A stretch of DNA of 6,269 nucleotides, taken from contig CAMFTQ010000043.1 of the NCBI GenBank assembly GCA_945988865.1, positions 1 through 6,269 on the forward strand, in the 5' to 3' direction. The notes under the pieces are model-generated. The model made no database searches. It saw nothing but the letters and a program-made list of their open reading frames with translations, and was not told where the DNA came from. Position 1 is the first letter of the stretch. Each line of letters opens with the position of its first letter. Source of the DNA: an uncultured Anaeromassilibacillus sp. (GTDB lineage: Bacteria > Bacillota > Clostridia > Oscillospirales > Acutalibacteraceae). Made by a program: the position numbers and the translations under genes. Positions 1 through 5,449 of the stretch are shown here, piece after piece.

Positions 1-43
1 ACCTAAGCCTTCGTCGGCAGCGTCAGATGTGTATAAGAGACAG
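1..43 (+). other. Illumina Nextera adapter left on contig end (artefact)
   Basis: Positions 11-24 are the Nextera read-1 adapter arm (TCGTCGGCAGCGTC) and 25-43 are the 19-bp Tn5 mosaic end (AGATGTGTATAAGAGACAG). Positions 3-10, CTAAGCCT, equal the Nextera i5 index usually called S508/N508, and 1-2 (AC) fit the tail of the P5 oligonucleotide. The parts occur in exactly library order, so this is untrimmed synthetic sequence and not part of the genome. The true insert starts at 44. The sequence is seen directly; the adapter identity is from established knowledge. Confidence 0.98.
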
Positions 44-158
44 ATCCTGCATAATTAACACCTCTTTAATTGAAGTAATAATATTATAAGCAGTTTTGTT
101 TTTTATATCAGAGATAAAAATAGACAATTATGCTAAAATTTTCAAATAATATTTATGC

Positions 159-187
159 TTGACAGTCACACGAACCTGTTATATAAT
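159..187 (+). promoter_or_regulatory. Sigma-A type promoter of the DUF1836 gene
   Basis: A perfect TTGACA -35 box (159-164) and a perfect TATAAT -10 box (182-187) are separated by exactly 17 nt. Transcription would start near 193-196, giving a leader of about 25 nt that carries the GGAGG ribosome site (209-213), 6 nt before the ATG at 220. Both boxes match consensus, so strong transcription is expected unless repressed. The AT-rich stretch 44-158 upstream shows no gene. Confidence 0.85.
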
Positions 188-206
188 CATATTATCAGAT
201 TATATA
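180..206. repeat. 9-bp inverted repeat over the -10 box, candidate operator
   Basis: TATATAATC (180-188) is the perfect reverse complement of GATTATATA (198-206), with a 9-nt spacer. The left arm covers the -10 box and the pair spans the expected start of transcription, where a repressor would act. Because the following gene encodes a predicted DNA-binding protein, autoregulation is a natural inference. The arms are very AT-rich, so chance symmetry cannot be excluded. Confidence 0.4.
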
Positions 207-219
207 GCGGAGGGGTAGT

Positions 220-783
220 ATGATTAAGCTTTTACCGGGAACGGTTTTAGAATTTAAAGATGGTATGCAGGACAACGCTTTTTCGTATATTGAGCCTGTT
301 TTTGCGCTGACTAAGGGACTTTCGCTTTCTCAGGTCAGAGATATTACAGGACTTGAATCATCTACAATACAAAACTGGGTAAAGCGTGGCTGGGTGGCAC
401 GTCCTGTAGAAAAAAGGTATCAAAAAATGCACCTTATCAGAATTATACTTATCAACAGCATAAGAGGTGCAATTATGCTTGAAAGAATACCAAAAATTAT
501 GGAATATATCAACGGTATTGTTGAGGACGAAAGCGATGATATTATAACGGACAGCGAGCTTTACAACAAATTCTGCAAAATCATTTATGAATGTGACAAG
601 GCAAAGACTGTTGATGCAGATGAAATTAAAAATATAGTATCAGCTGTTCTTTGCGATTACACAGGGCCTTTTGAGGATTCAAAGCAAAGACTTCAGAACG
701 CACTGCTGATTATGGTGCTTGCGTTCTTATCGGCAAGACTAAAGGAAGAAACAGACAACGCTTTTGCCAAAATATCAGAATAA
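220..783 (+). CDS. DUF1836 domain-containing DNA-binding protein
   Basis: This 187-residue protein matches what I know of the DUF1836 family of Firmicutes, small proteins with a MerR-like winged-helix segment. Residues 34-59 hold the characteristic stretch: GLSLSQVRDITGL is the first part of a helix-turn-helix, followed by SSTIQNWVKRGWV, a recognition-helix-like segment. The helical C-terminal half contains the family-like acidic DDIITDSELY motif (about residues 106-115). There is no signal peptide or convincing membrane segment, so it should be cytoplasmic. The length is ordinary for the family. The ATG at 220 is favoured by GGAGG at 209-213 with 6-nt spacing and by a consensus promoter just upstream. 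It is transcribed alone, convergent with the XRE gene, and ends before a strong hairpin. Family assignment is firm; target genes and effector are unknown, and repression of its own promoter is only an inference. Confidence 0.85.
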   Translation: MIKLLPGTVLEFKDGMQDNAFSYIEPVFALTKGLSLSQVRDITGLESSTIQNWVKRGWVARPVEKRYQKMHLIRIILINSIRGAIMLERIPKIMEYINGIVEDESDDIITDSELYNKFCKIIYECDKAKTVDADEIKNIVSAVLCDYTGPFEDSKQRLQNALLIMVLAFLSARLKEETDNAFAKISE

Positions 784-788
784 AGCCG

Positions 789-832
789 AAAAAGACTGTA
801 TCAGGAAATAACCCGATACAGCCTTTCTTTTT
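789..832. terminator. Bidirectional intrinsic terminator between converging genes
   Basis: Arms 791-805 and 812-826 form a stem AAAG-A-CTGTATC-A-GG / CC-C-GATACAG-C-CTTT with two A·C mismatches and a 6-nt loop (806-811). On the plus strand the stem runs into TTTCTTTTT (824-832). On the minus strand it runs into CTTTTT (complement of 789-794). It can therefore end the DUF1836 transcript and the XRE transcript. It sits directly after the DUF1836 stop (781-783), and its plus-strand T-tract overlaps the XRE stop codon (831-833). Confidence 0.85.
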
Positions 833-1646
833 ACTTTTTGAAATAATCACATATGCAGTAGTAAATCGGAATTGTCAGAAACAGTATCCACATAGGATGC
901 CAAAGTCCGAAGATTAAGCCGAGCGCCACATACAGCATCGCAACAAGAACAGGGTATGCAAAGTGCATCGGCTTTTTCTTAACTATTGCGTCAACCGCCG
1001 AATAATAAATAGGTATTGTCAAAAACAATATCCAGCTAATGCTCCAGCCGCCGCAAAAGCCCCATATAAGAAATGCAATTACAACTACTATCGGGAACGG
1101 AAAAACATACCAGAAGTTTTTCTTATGTGAATCGCAGTCGCAGTCACAGCACTTATGAACTCTGCCGTTTTCATCTGTATAAACCTTTTCGTTGCCACAC
1201 TCGTCAACTACCGACACACCATTTGAATCAACGTCAACCTTTGCGCCGTGCTTGTCGTGAACGTGGATTCCGCCTAAGCCTATGTCAACTCTGTCGCCGT
1301 CCTTGCTGTGGATATGTATGCCGTTTTTAAAGCTGACGTAATCTTCTCTTTTTTCAGAAGAATCACTAACCGCTTCGGCTTCCTGCTGTTGTGCTTTTTC
1401 TTCTGTATCGGTGTTTTTGTTTTCTTCGGCTGATGACTGTGACTTGTTGCCTTTTATAAGCTCGTCAAGCGTTACACCGTAAATCTGAGCAAGCATTATA
1501 AGGTTGTCTGTATCGGGGGAGGCTTCTCCTCGCTCCCACTTTGACACAGCCTGTCTGCTAACTCCGATTTTTTCTGCAAGCTCCTCCTGTGACAGGCGGT
1601 GCTTTTTTCTGTACTCGAACAGGTTGTTTGCTGTTTCCATATTCAT
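831..1646 (-). CDS. Membrane-anchored XRE-family transcriptional regulator
   Basis: A 271-residue protein when started at the ATG at 1646. Residues 9-64 are a typical Cro/C1 (XRE) helix-turn-helix, with LSQEELAEKIGVSRQAVSKW at 18-37 and the family ending TLDELIKG. A polar Glu/Gln-rich linker (about 66-102) follows. Residues 108-164 hold about three 16-23-residue repeats of the form NGIHIHSKDGDRVDIG. Then comes a Cys/Asp cluster, CCDCDCD (166-172). The C-terminus has about four hydrophobic segments (roughly 179-197, 201-218, 229-248, 251-268) in two related pairs, each containing WILFLTIPIYY. This implies a cytoplasmic DNA-binding head tethered to the membrane, probably a repressor or sensor. 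The His/Cys-rich middle could bind metal, which is inference. The start is chosen because GGAGG (1655-1659) lies 8 nt before 1646; a longer frame to a GTG at 1676 would have this ribosome site inside it. It lies downstream of the TPM gene with its own candidate promoter. Confidence 0.82.
   Translation of the reverse strand: MNMETANNLFEYRKKHRLSQEELAEKIGVSRQAVSKWERGEASPDTDNLIMLAQIYGVTLDELIKGNKSQSSAEENKNTDTEEKAQQQEAEAVSDSSEKREDYVSFKNGIHIHSKDGDRVDIGLGGIHVHDKHGAKVDVDSNGVSVVDECGNEKVYTDENGRVHKCCDCDCDSHKKNFWYVFPFPIVVVIAFLIWGFCGGWSISWILFLTIPIYYSAVDAIVKKKPMHFAYPVLVAMLYVALGLIFGLWHPMWILFLTIPIYYCICDYFKK
858..1034 (-). repeat. Duplicated membrane-segment coding repeat in the XRE gene
   Basis: Positions 858-890 and 1002-1034 (minus strand) both encode WILFLTIPIYY, without one amino-acid change. 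The two 33-nt copies differ at six bases, all silent (CTG/TTG twice, ATT/ATA, CCG/CCT, TAC/TAT twice). The duplication is thus old, and the peptide has been conserved while the DNA diverged. Each copy is the second helix of a two-helix unit. Confidence 0.8.
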
Positions 1647-1654
1647 TTGTTCTA

Positions 1655-1659
1655 CCTCC
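1655..1659 (-). promoter_or_regulatory. Ribosome binding site deciding the XRE start
   Basis: GGAGG on the minus strand lies 8 nt before the ATG at 1646. It falls inside the longer frame (GTG at 1676, ATG at 1661), so the shorter start is preferred. A weaker AAAGGA precedes the GTG, so the longer form is not fully excluded. Confidence 0.7.
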
Positions 1660-1699
1660 ATAAATATGCCATTCACAAAATCCTTTCTGTGATGGCTTA

Positions 1700-1708
1700 A
1701 TCATATCA
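1700..1708 (-). promoter_or_regulatory. Candidate extended -10 promoter of the XRE gene
   Basis: On the minus strand 1708-1700 reads TGATATGAT, i.e. TGn followed by a TATGAT -10 hexamer. There is no good -35 box at normal spacing, as is common for extended -10 promoters. It would give a leader of roughly 45-50 nt before the ATG at 1646. An alternative is TTGCGA and TATAGA with a 17-nt spacer slightly further upstream. Confidence 0.4.
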
Positions 1709-1747
1709 CAAACAAATAAATTTATCTATACATTTTGGCTTTCATTT

Positions 1748-1813
1748 TCGCAACCGCTTACGCAACTATTGGTTGCAACCTCAAAAAACGGCTTGTATAT
1801 GCGGTTTTTGCGA
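1748..1813. repeat. GCAAC repeats and nested inverted repeats upstream of the XRE gene
   Basis: GCAAC occurs at 1750-1754, 1762-1766 and 1775-1779 (12- and 13-nt steps), the last inside the perfect palindrome GGTTGCAACC (1771-1780). TCGCAACCGC (1748-1757) can pair with GCGGTT...GCGA at 1801-1813, leaving a 3-nt bulge. Alternatively 1784-1792 pairs with 1801-1809 around an 8-nt loop with one G·G mismatch; read on the minus strand this ends in a run of Ts and could be a weak terminator for the TPM operon. An operator array for the downstream XRE gene is equally possible. Confidence 0.45.
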
Positions 1814-1821
1814 GTTAATTT

Positions 1822-1891
1822 TTGACTAAAGAATTCCCCTCAGAGCATAAGCAGAAACCGAAAGCGAGCTCCGAGGGGATAATTTAGTTAA
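1822..1891. repeat. 70-nt imperfect hairpin downstream of the TPM gene
   Basis: The inner stem pairs CCCCTC-A-GAGC (1836-1846) with GCTC-C-GAGGGG (1868-1878), with one A·C mismatch and a 21-nt loop. After a small internal loop, the outer stem pairs TTGACTAAA (1822-1830) with TTTAGTTAA (1883-1891), including one G-T pair. It begins 40 nt past the TPM stop. Neither side has the immediate T-run of a canonical terminator, so it may be an mRNA 3'-end stabiliser, a structured RNA or a degenerate small repeat element. I do not recognise it as a known RNA family. Confidence 0.6.
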
Positions 1892-1930
1892 TAATTCAAT
1901 TATGCTTTATAAAGTAAGATAGTCGGTTGA

Positions 1931-2788
1931 TCAGAATTTGCCACCGCCACCGCCGTGTGATGAGCCTGACGACGATGAATGTGTGCTTGAACCGCCACCG
2001 CCGCTTGAGCTGCTGTCCTTTGGTCTTGCAGTCCTTGAAACAGTTCTATACAGGTACAAATCTCTGCTGTCTGTAATAACCATACTGCCCTGCTTTACAT
2101 AGCTGTCAGCCGCTGCCTGACGGCGTACCGATTTCAGCTGTCCTTTCATTATCATCGTAACAACAAACGCCACAGCAAAACCTATGCCGAAGGCGATAAT
2201 AATCTTCGGGAACACCTTGAACGGCTCTTTCGGCATATTCTTTTTATCATACGGCTTGCCGGTTTTTGCCTGAGTGATAAACTCATCGCAAAGCTCGGCG
2301 TAAACCTCAAAGCCGTCTGCATATTCGCCGTCACTTAAATAAGAAACAAACTTATCACTGATATAGTCAAGACCTGCGTCTGTTATCGCAGTAATTCCGT
2401 AGCCTTTTGTCGTTATGTACCAATCTCTTTCTTCCATAGAAAGCAAAAGAAGTACACCGTCTTTCTTATCACCGAAGCCATAGCCGTTGTAATCGTAGAA
2501 ATCATCTGCATATTTCATTGGTGATTTAGAACCCAGCGAATCAACCGTTACTACAACTACATCTACCTTTTGTCTTTCGCTTATCTCGTCAAGCTGATTT
2601 TGAAGTTCTTTTTCCTCAGAATCGCTTAAAAGGTCAGCCATATCCACCATTCTTGAACGTTCGCTGAGGATAATTGTGTCATTTTGGCCGATGCTTGTGG
2701 CGTATTCTTCGGCTGCGAATACTGACGGAACAGCCATCATAGTACAAAGTAATAGTGCTGTGATAATTGCAGTTAATCTTTTTTTCAT
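1931..2788 (-). CDS. TPM-domain (YgcG/YdjH-like) membrane protein
   Basis: A 285-residue protein. Residues 1-25 form a signal peptide (MKKR, a hydrophobic core, cleavage likely after VFA at 25). Residues 40-175 are a TPM domain: DMADLLS near 49-55, the strand DVVVVTVDSLG (76-86), YADDFYDYNGYGFG (93-106), and KDGVLLLLSMEERDWYITTKGYG (109-131), split by a short turn. A single membrane helix spans about 193-214 and is followed by KGQLKSVRRQ, so the TPM domain should lie outside and the tail inside. The tail ends in the Gly/Ser/His-rich stretch (about 261-285) often seen in this family. TPM proteins have been described as phosphatase-like or as photosystem/respiratory assembly factors elsewhere; catalysis cannot be claimed here. 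It is last in the SPFH-zinc ribbon-TPM set, 13 nt after its neighbour, which resembles the place of YdjH in the B. subtilis ydjFGHI operon. The ATG is supported by AAGGGGGTG with about 6-8 nt spacing. Confidence 0.86.
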   Translation of the reverse strand: MKKRLTAIITALLLCTMMAVPSVFAAEEYATSIGQNDTIILSERSRMVDMADLLSDSEEKELQNQLDEISERQKVDVVVVTVDSLGSKSPMKYADDFYDYNGYGFGDKKDGVLLLLSMEERDWYITTKGYGITAITDAGLDYISDKFVSYLSDGEYADGFEVYAELCDEFITQAKTGKPYDKKNMPKEPFKVFPKIIIAFGIGFAVAFVVTMIMKGQLKSVRRQAAADSYVKQGSMVITDSRDLYLYRTVSRTARPKDSSSSGGGGSSTHSSSSGSSHGGGGGKF

Positions 2789-2794
2789 CTACAG

Positions 2795-2803
2795 CACCCC
2801 CTT
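2795..2803 (-). promoter_or_regulatory. Ribosome site of the TPM gene overlapping the preceding stop
   Basis: On the minus strand 2803-2795 reads AAGGGGGTG, one base away from the ideal AAGGAGGTG. It overlaps the TAA of the zinc-ribbon gene (2804-2802) and precedes the ATG at 2788. The geometry suggests translational coupling of the two membrane proteins. Confidence 0.7.
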
Positions 2804-3887
2804 AAAGCAGCCACAAAAGGTACATAATTGCAAACACAACAGCACCTATTGTACCTGTTAAGCCTATAAACCATCTGAAGAACGCTCCCTTATCCATAGG
2901 CAGATTTCCGACAAACTTGCCTGTCTGACCGTTCATAGCAAACGTGTACTTCTGATCATTATATGTAGTATTCAGAAGCCATACAGGGTAAAGTGCATAT
3001 TTTGCCTCTCCGTGCTTCATACGCACGCTTGACGATTCGGGAATAACAGATGTGTAGCCCTGTACGGTGGAGGCAAAGTTATCCTCTGTGCTTTTTTTAA
3101 TTCTTTGGTTTGCTCTCTCTATGCTCTGTTGTTCGTCAACATCGTATTTATCAGCGAGATAGCCTGCAAGATAAGCTGTCTGAAAATCAACTGCACCCGA
3201 AAAGTCAAAGGGTTCAATAGATTCCATTAAATCATCAGCTATTTTTGTAGAGCCGTCAACAGGTACTCTTTCAAAACCTATCGAGCCTCCTCTGTTTACA
3301 GAGAAATAGCTTGTTTCTGTATAATTATAATTGCTGTCGCTCCAAGTGCGCACACGTGTGGCTCTGTAGCGGATATTGGCATCAACATCAGCGTCAAAAA
3401 GCCAGAACGGTACATAGATGCCCTTAATTTCGTCTATATGATTCTGATCCTTAAAGACCTTAGGCAAAAGTATTTTGCCCTTGTAGTGATTTAAAAGTGC
3501 CTGTTTAGCCGCTTCTTTATCAAGCTTAAACGGAATTACGTAGTCAGGCTTTAATGCTCCCGAGAACTGTCCCTTCATAACTACGGGACTTTCGCAGAAC
3601 GGACAAGCGGTTGCCGCCATATTTTCATCGCCGACAATTTCACCGCCGCAGGAATCGCAAATATAAACACGCAAGCCTTCAGTTTCGCCTTCCTGCCAAT
3701 CAGCGCCTGCCGATGTTTGCCACTGCATATTATCGGGCTGCTCGTTTTTCAAGTCCTCGTCATAGGCAGCAAGCGTTTCCATTTCAAATTCATTGTCGCA
3801 AAACGGGCATTTCATTTTTTGTATTGTGCTGTCAAAGGTGATAGCACCACCACAGCAGGGACATTTATAGTCTTGTACTACAGCCAC
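2802..3887 (-). CDS. Double-zinc-ribbon protein with C-terminal membrane anchor (YdjG-like)
   Basis: A 361-residue protein starting at GTG (3887). Two zinc ribbons open it: C9/C12 with C27/C30, and C77/C80 with C95/C98, the style annotated as TFIIB-type zinc ribbon in Firmicutes. A long middle domain (about 115-325) contains YVIPFKLDKEAA, KGIYVPFWLFDADV and YALYPVWLLNTTY, conserved-looking stretches of this family. The last 24 or so residues (338-361) are one hydrophobic helix ending exactly at the C-terminus, so the bulk of the protein is a tail-anchored cytoplasmic body. No other start is possible: a TAG lies three codons upstream of the GTG, and AAGGAGGAG (3897-3905) sits 9 nt ahead. It is 45 nt downstream of the SPFH gene and 13 nt upstream of the TPM gene. 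By analogy with B. subtilis YdjG it may hold the SPFH protein at the membrane; that role is inferred. No nuclease, helicase or kinase motif is seen. Confidence 0.82.
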   Translation of the reverse strand: MAVVQDYKCPCCGGAITFDSTIQKMKCPFCDNEFEMETLAAYDEDLKNEQPDNMQWQTSAGADWQEGETEGLRVYICDSCGGEIVGDENMAATACPFCESPVVMKGQFSGALKPDYVIPFKLDKEAAKQALLNHYKGKILLPKVFKDQNHIDEIKGIYVPFWLFDADVDANIRYRATRVRTWSDSNYNYTETSYFSVNRGGSIGFERVPVDGSTKIADDLMESIEPFDFSGAVDFQTAYLAGYLADKYDVDEQQSIERANQRIKKSTEDNFASTVQGYTSVIPESSSVRMKHGEAKYALYPVWLLNTTYNDQKYTFAMNGQTGKFVGNLPMDKGAFFRWFIGLTGTIGAVVFAIMYLLWLL

Positions 3888-3896
3888 TGTATTCTA

Positions 3897-3905
3897 CTCC
3901 TCCTT
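3897..3905 (-). promoter_or_regulatory. Ribosome site supporting the GTG start of the zinc-ribbon gene
   Basis: AAGGAGGAG on the minus strand lies 9 nt before GTG 3887. With a stop codon in frame just upstream and no in-frame ATG before the first zinc ribbon, this fixes the unusual start. Confidence 0.75.
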
Positions 3906-3932
3906 GTTAGGAATATCCAAAATATCAAAACA

Positions 3933-5339
3933 TCAGATGATATCTGAACTATCAAACGGATCGCCGCACTCAGGACAGAATTTCGGCGGATTTTTAGGGT
4001 CCTTTGGTTCCCAACCGCATTTGTCACAGCGGTAAAGAGGCTCGCCCTCAGGCTTTTTACCGCCACAGTTCTGACAGAACTTACCCTTGTTCACAGTACC
4101 GCAAGAGCAGGTCCAGCCCTCTGTATCGGCAGGCTTCGGTGAGCCACACTCAGGGCAGAATTTGCCTGTAGCCGTTGCACCGCACTTGCAATTCCAAGCA
4201 CCTGCCCCAACAGGCTCGGGCTTTTTAGCACCGCACTCGGGGCAGAATTTGCCTGCAACGTTTGCACCGCAGGCACAGGTCCAACCGCCTGTCGGAGCTG
4301 CCTGAGGCTGAGGTGCCGGCTGCTGTGTACCAGGAGTCGGACGGTACTGTGGGTTTTGCTGATAGCCGCCGAGGATATTACCGCCTGCGTTCATACCGAT
4401 GCCCATACCCATAAAACCAGCCATTGCGCCGTTTGCATTAGAGCCGGCATCCTTAAGACCTTCGGAAATATTAGCTGCAACGTAGCCCTGCTGAACAGCG
4501 GCGTCTGAAAGCATTGCGCCCTTGTTGCGCATATTGATGAGATCCTGACTATCCTTGTCGTAGGAAATTTCGGGAGCAACGGAAGCGATTACCATACCTC
4601 TGTTTTGTGTCCACTCATCGTCAAGAATGTTTGACATATACTTTGCAAGGAGCGACTGCTTTGATCTTATAAAGCTGATACGTTCGCCGTCTGCCGAATA
4701 CTGGTTGATTGCAGCTTCAAAAGCGGAGTTAAACTCGCCTGCGTACTGCGCTTTTACCTCGCTGAACTCAACGGCTCTGTTCTCTGAGATTGCAGATCTC
4801 GGAATAACCTCCTGATAGAACTTAATCGGATCAACGACCTTAATCGAGAACACACCGTGCGCACGAAGGTTAAGCTCTGAATTATAGAACGTGTCGAAGT
4901 AGTTTACAGGATTTGATGTACCGAACGGAAGACCCTTGATTTCCTGAAGATTGATGAAAAATACCTTCTGTGACTGTGAGGGAACACCGCCGTATTTTAC
5001 TCTGCTAAAGGTTTCTTTAAGTGTGTCGCCGAACTGTCCCGAAAAAAGCGACGGCATTGAGCTGTTGTCAACCTTAAAGTAACCCGGCTCTGCTGTGTAA
5101 TCGACAATCTTACCGCCGTCGATAAGAATCATAAACTGATTGTCATAAACGTGAATGATTGAGCCGTTTGAAACAATGTTTGCGTTGCCCTTTTTGTTCT
5201 GGCTTCTGCCGTTTTGTGTGATAAGCTGACCGGGGCAGATAAGCGTGTTATCCCCCATTGGTGACGGCTCAATTACCTCTTGCCAAGAATCTGCAAGCGC
5301 ACCGCCGATAGCATTTGTAACTGCTCTGATAATACCCAT
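3933..5339 (-). CDS. SPFH-domain protein with four C-terminal zinc ribbons (YdjI-like)
   Basis: A 468-residue protein started at ATG 5339. An N-terminal amphipathic stretch (MGIIRAVTNAIGGALADSW) leads to an SPFH/stomatin-like core (about 20-290), with family-like patches such as MGDNTLICPGQLI, NLRAHGVFSIKVVDP and GMVIASVAPEISYD. A Gly/Met/Ala-rich segment (about 300-328, GFMGMGIGMNAGG) and a Pro/Gln linker follow. Four zinc ribbons end it: three of the form WxCxCG then GKFCxxCG (Cys 355/357/366/369, 384/386/395/398, 411/413/422/425) and one CxxC/CxxC (438/441/455/458). There is no transmembrane helix, so it is probably cytoplasmic and recruited to the membrane. SPFH proteins form large membrane-associated oligomers. 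This subfamily is often labelled virion core protein in databases, a misleading name. B. subtilis YdjI is the closest characterised type, linked to PspA. The ATG is preferred over an in-frame TTG at 5345 because AAGGAG (5348-5353) is 8 nt from the ATG but only 2-3 nt from the TTG. It heads the three-gene set. Confidence 0.87.
   Translation of the reverse strand: MGIIRAVTNAIGGALADSWQEVIEPSPMGDNTLICPGQLITQNGRSQNKKGNANIVSNGSIIHVYDNQFMILIDGGKIVDYTAEPGYFKVDNSSMPSLFSGQFGDTLKETFSRVKYGGVPSQSQKVFFINLQEIKGLPFGTSNPVNYFDTFYNSELNLRAHGVFSIKVVDPIKFYQEVIPRSAISENRAVEFSEVKAQYAGEFNSAFEAAINQYSADGERISFIRSKQSLLAKYMSNILDDEWTQNRGMVIASVAPEISYDKDSQDLINMRNKGAMLSDAAVQQGYVAANISEGLKDAGSNANGAMAGFMGMGIGMNAGGNILGGYQQNPQYRPTPGTQQPAPQPQAAPTGGWTCACGANVAGKFCPECGAKKPEPVGAGAWNCKCGATATGKFCPECGSPKPADTEGWTCSCGTVNKGKFCQNCGGKKPEGEPLYRCDKCGWEPKDPKNPPKFCPECGDPFDSSDII
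4050..4283 (-). repeat. Three tandem zinc-ribbon coding repeats in the SPFH gene
   Basis: Minus-strand blocks 4218-4283, 4131-4196 and 4050-4115 each encode a 22-residue unit running from Trp to Lys-Pro, with CxC, then GKFC, then xxCG at fixed spacing. Start-to-start steps are 29 and 27 residues. The units are similar but not identical in DNA, so they look like an established protein repeat and not a recent expansion. The fourth ribbon (about 3954-4034) has a different CxxC/CxxC spacing. Confidence 0.8.
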
Positions 5340-5347
5340 ATGCAATA

Positions 5348-5353
5348 CTCCTT
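5348..5353 (-). promoter_or_regulatory. Ribosome binding site deciding the SPFH start
   Basis: AAGGAG on the minus strand is 8 nt before the ATG at 5339. The in-frame TTG at 5345 is only 2 nt from the end of this site, too close for efficient initiation, so the two extra residues (Met-His) are unlikely. Confidence 0.75.
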
Positions 5354-5420
5354 TTTGTAAATTTTATTATGTACTTTAATAAACAATACAGAATTATCGT
5401 TTATTTACATCCTTACGTTT

Positions 5421-5449
5421 ATCATAATATTTTTTAAAGAAAAATGCAA
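5421..5449 (-). promoter_or_regulatory. Candidate promoter of the SPFH-zinc ribbon-TPM operon
   Basis: On the minus strand a TATGAT -10 hexamer (5426-5421) follows a weak TTGCAT -35 (5449-5444) with a 17-nt spacer. The start would be near 5414, giving a leader of about 75 nt. The -10 is good and the -35 matches only its first three bases. I saw no SigW-type box (TGAAAC with a CGTA-like -10), which drives the ydj operon in Bacillus. Confidence 0.45.

Noticed and set aside
25..43. Tn5/IS50-like transposon end
   Set aside because: The 19-bp mosaic end is flanked by the Nextera arm and an index, so it is library adapter and not a resident mobile element.
49..133. Inverted repeat GCATAATT (49-56) / AATTATGC (126-133)
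   Set aside because: Only 8 bp, AT-rich and separated by about 70 nt; expected by chance in this composition.
1073..1330. Plus-strand open frame inside the XRE gene
   Set aside because: It lies antisense to a well-supported regulator, its translation is Arg/Cys/His-rich with no domain, and no ribosome site fits.
1822..1891. Known riboswitch or T-box leader
   Set aside because: It is downstream of a stop codon, lacks recognisable T-box or common riboswitch motifs, and is far from the next start codon.
2744..2788. Lipoprotein signal in the TPM protein
   Set aside because: The Cys at residue 15 follows Leu-Leu-Leu, not a small residue, and a standard signal peptidase site (VFA) follows at 25.
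4087..4305. Plus-strand open frame opposite the zinc-ribbon repeats
   Set aside because: Its repetitive Pro/Gln protein is the antisense shadow of the tandem zinc-ribbon codons.
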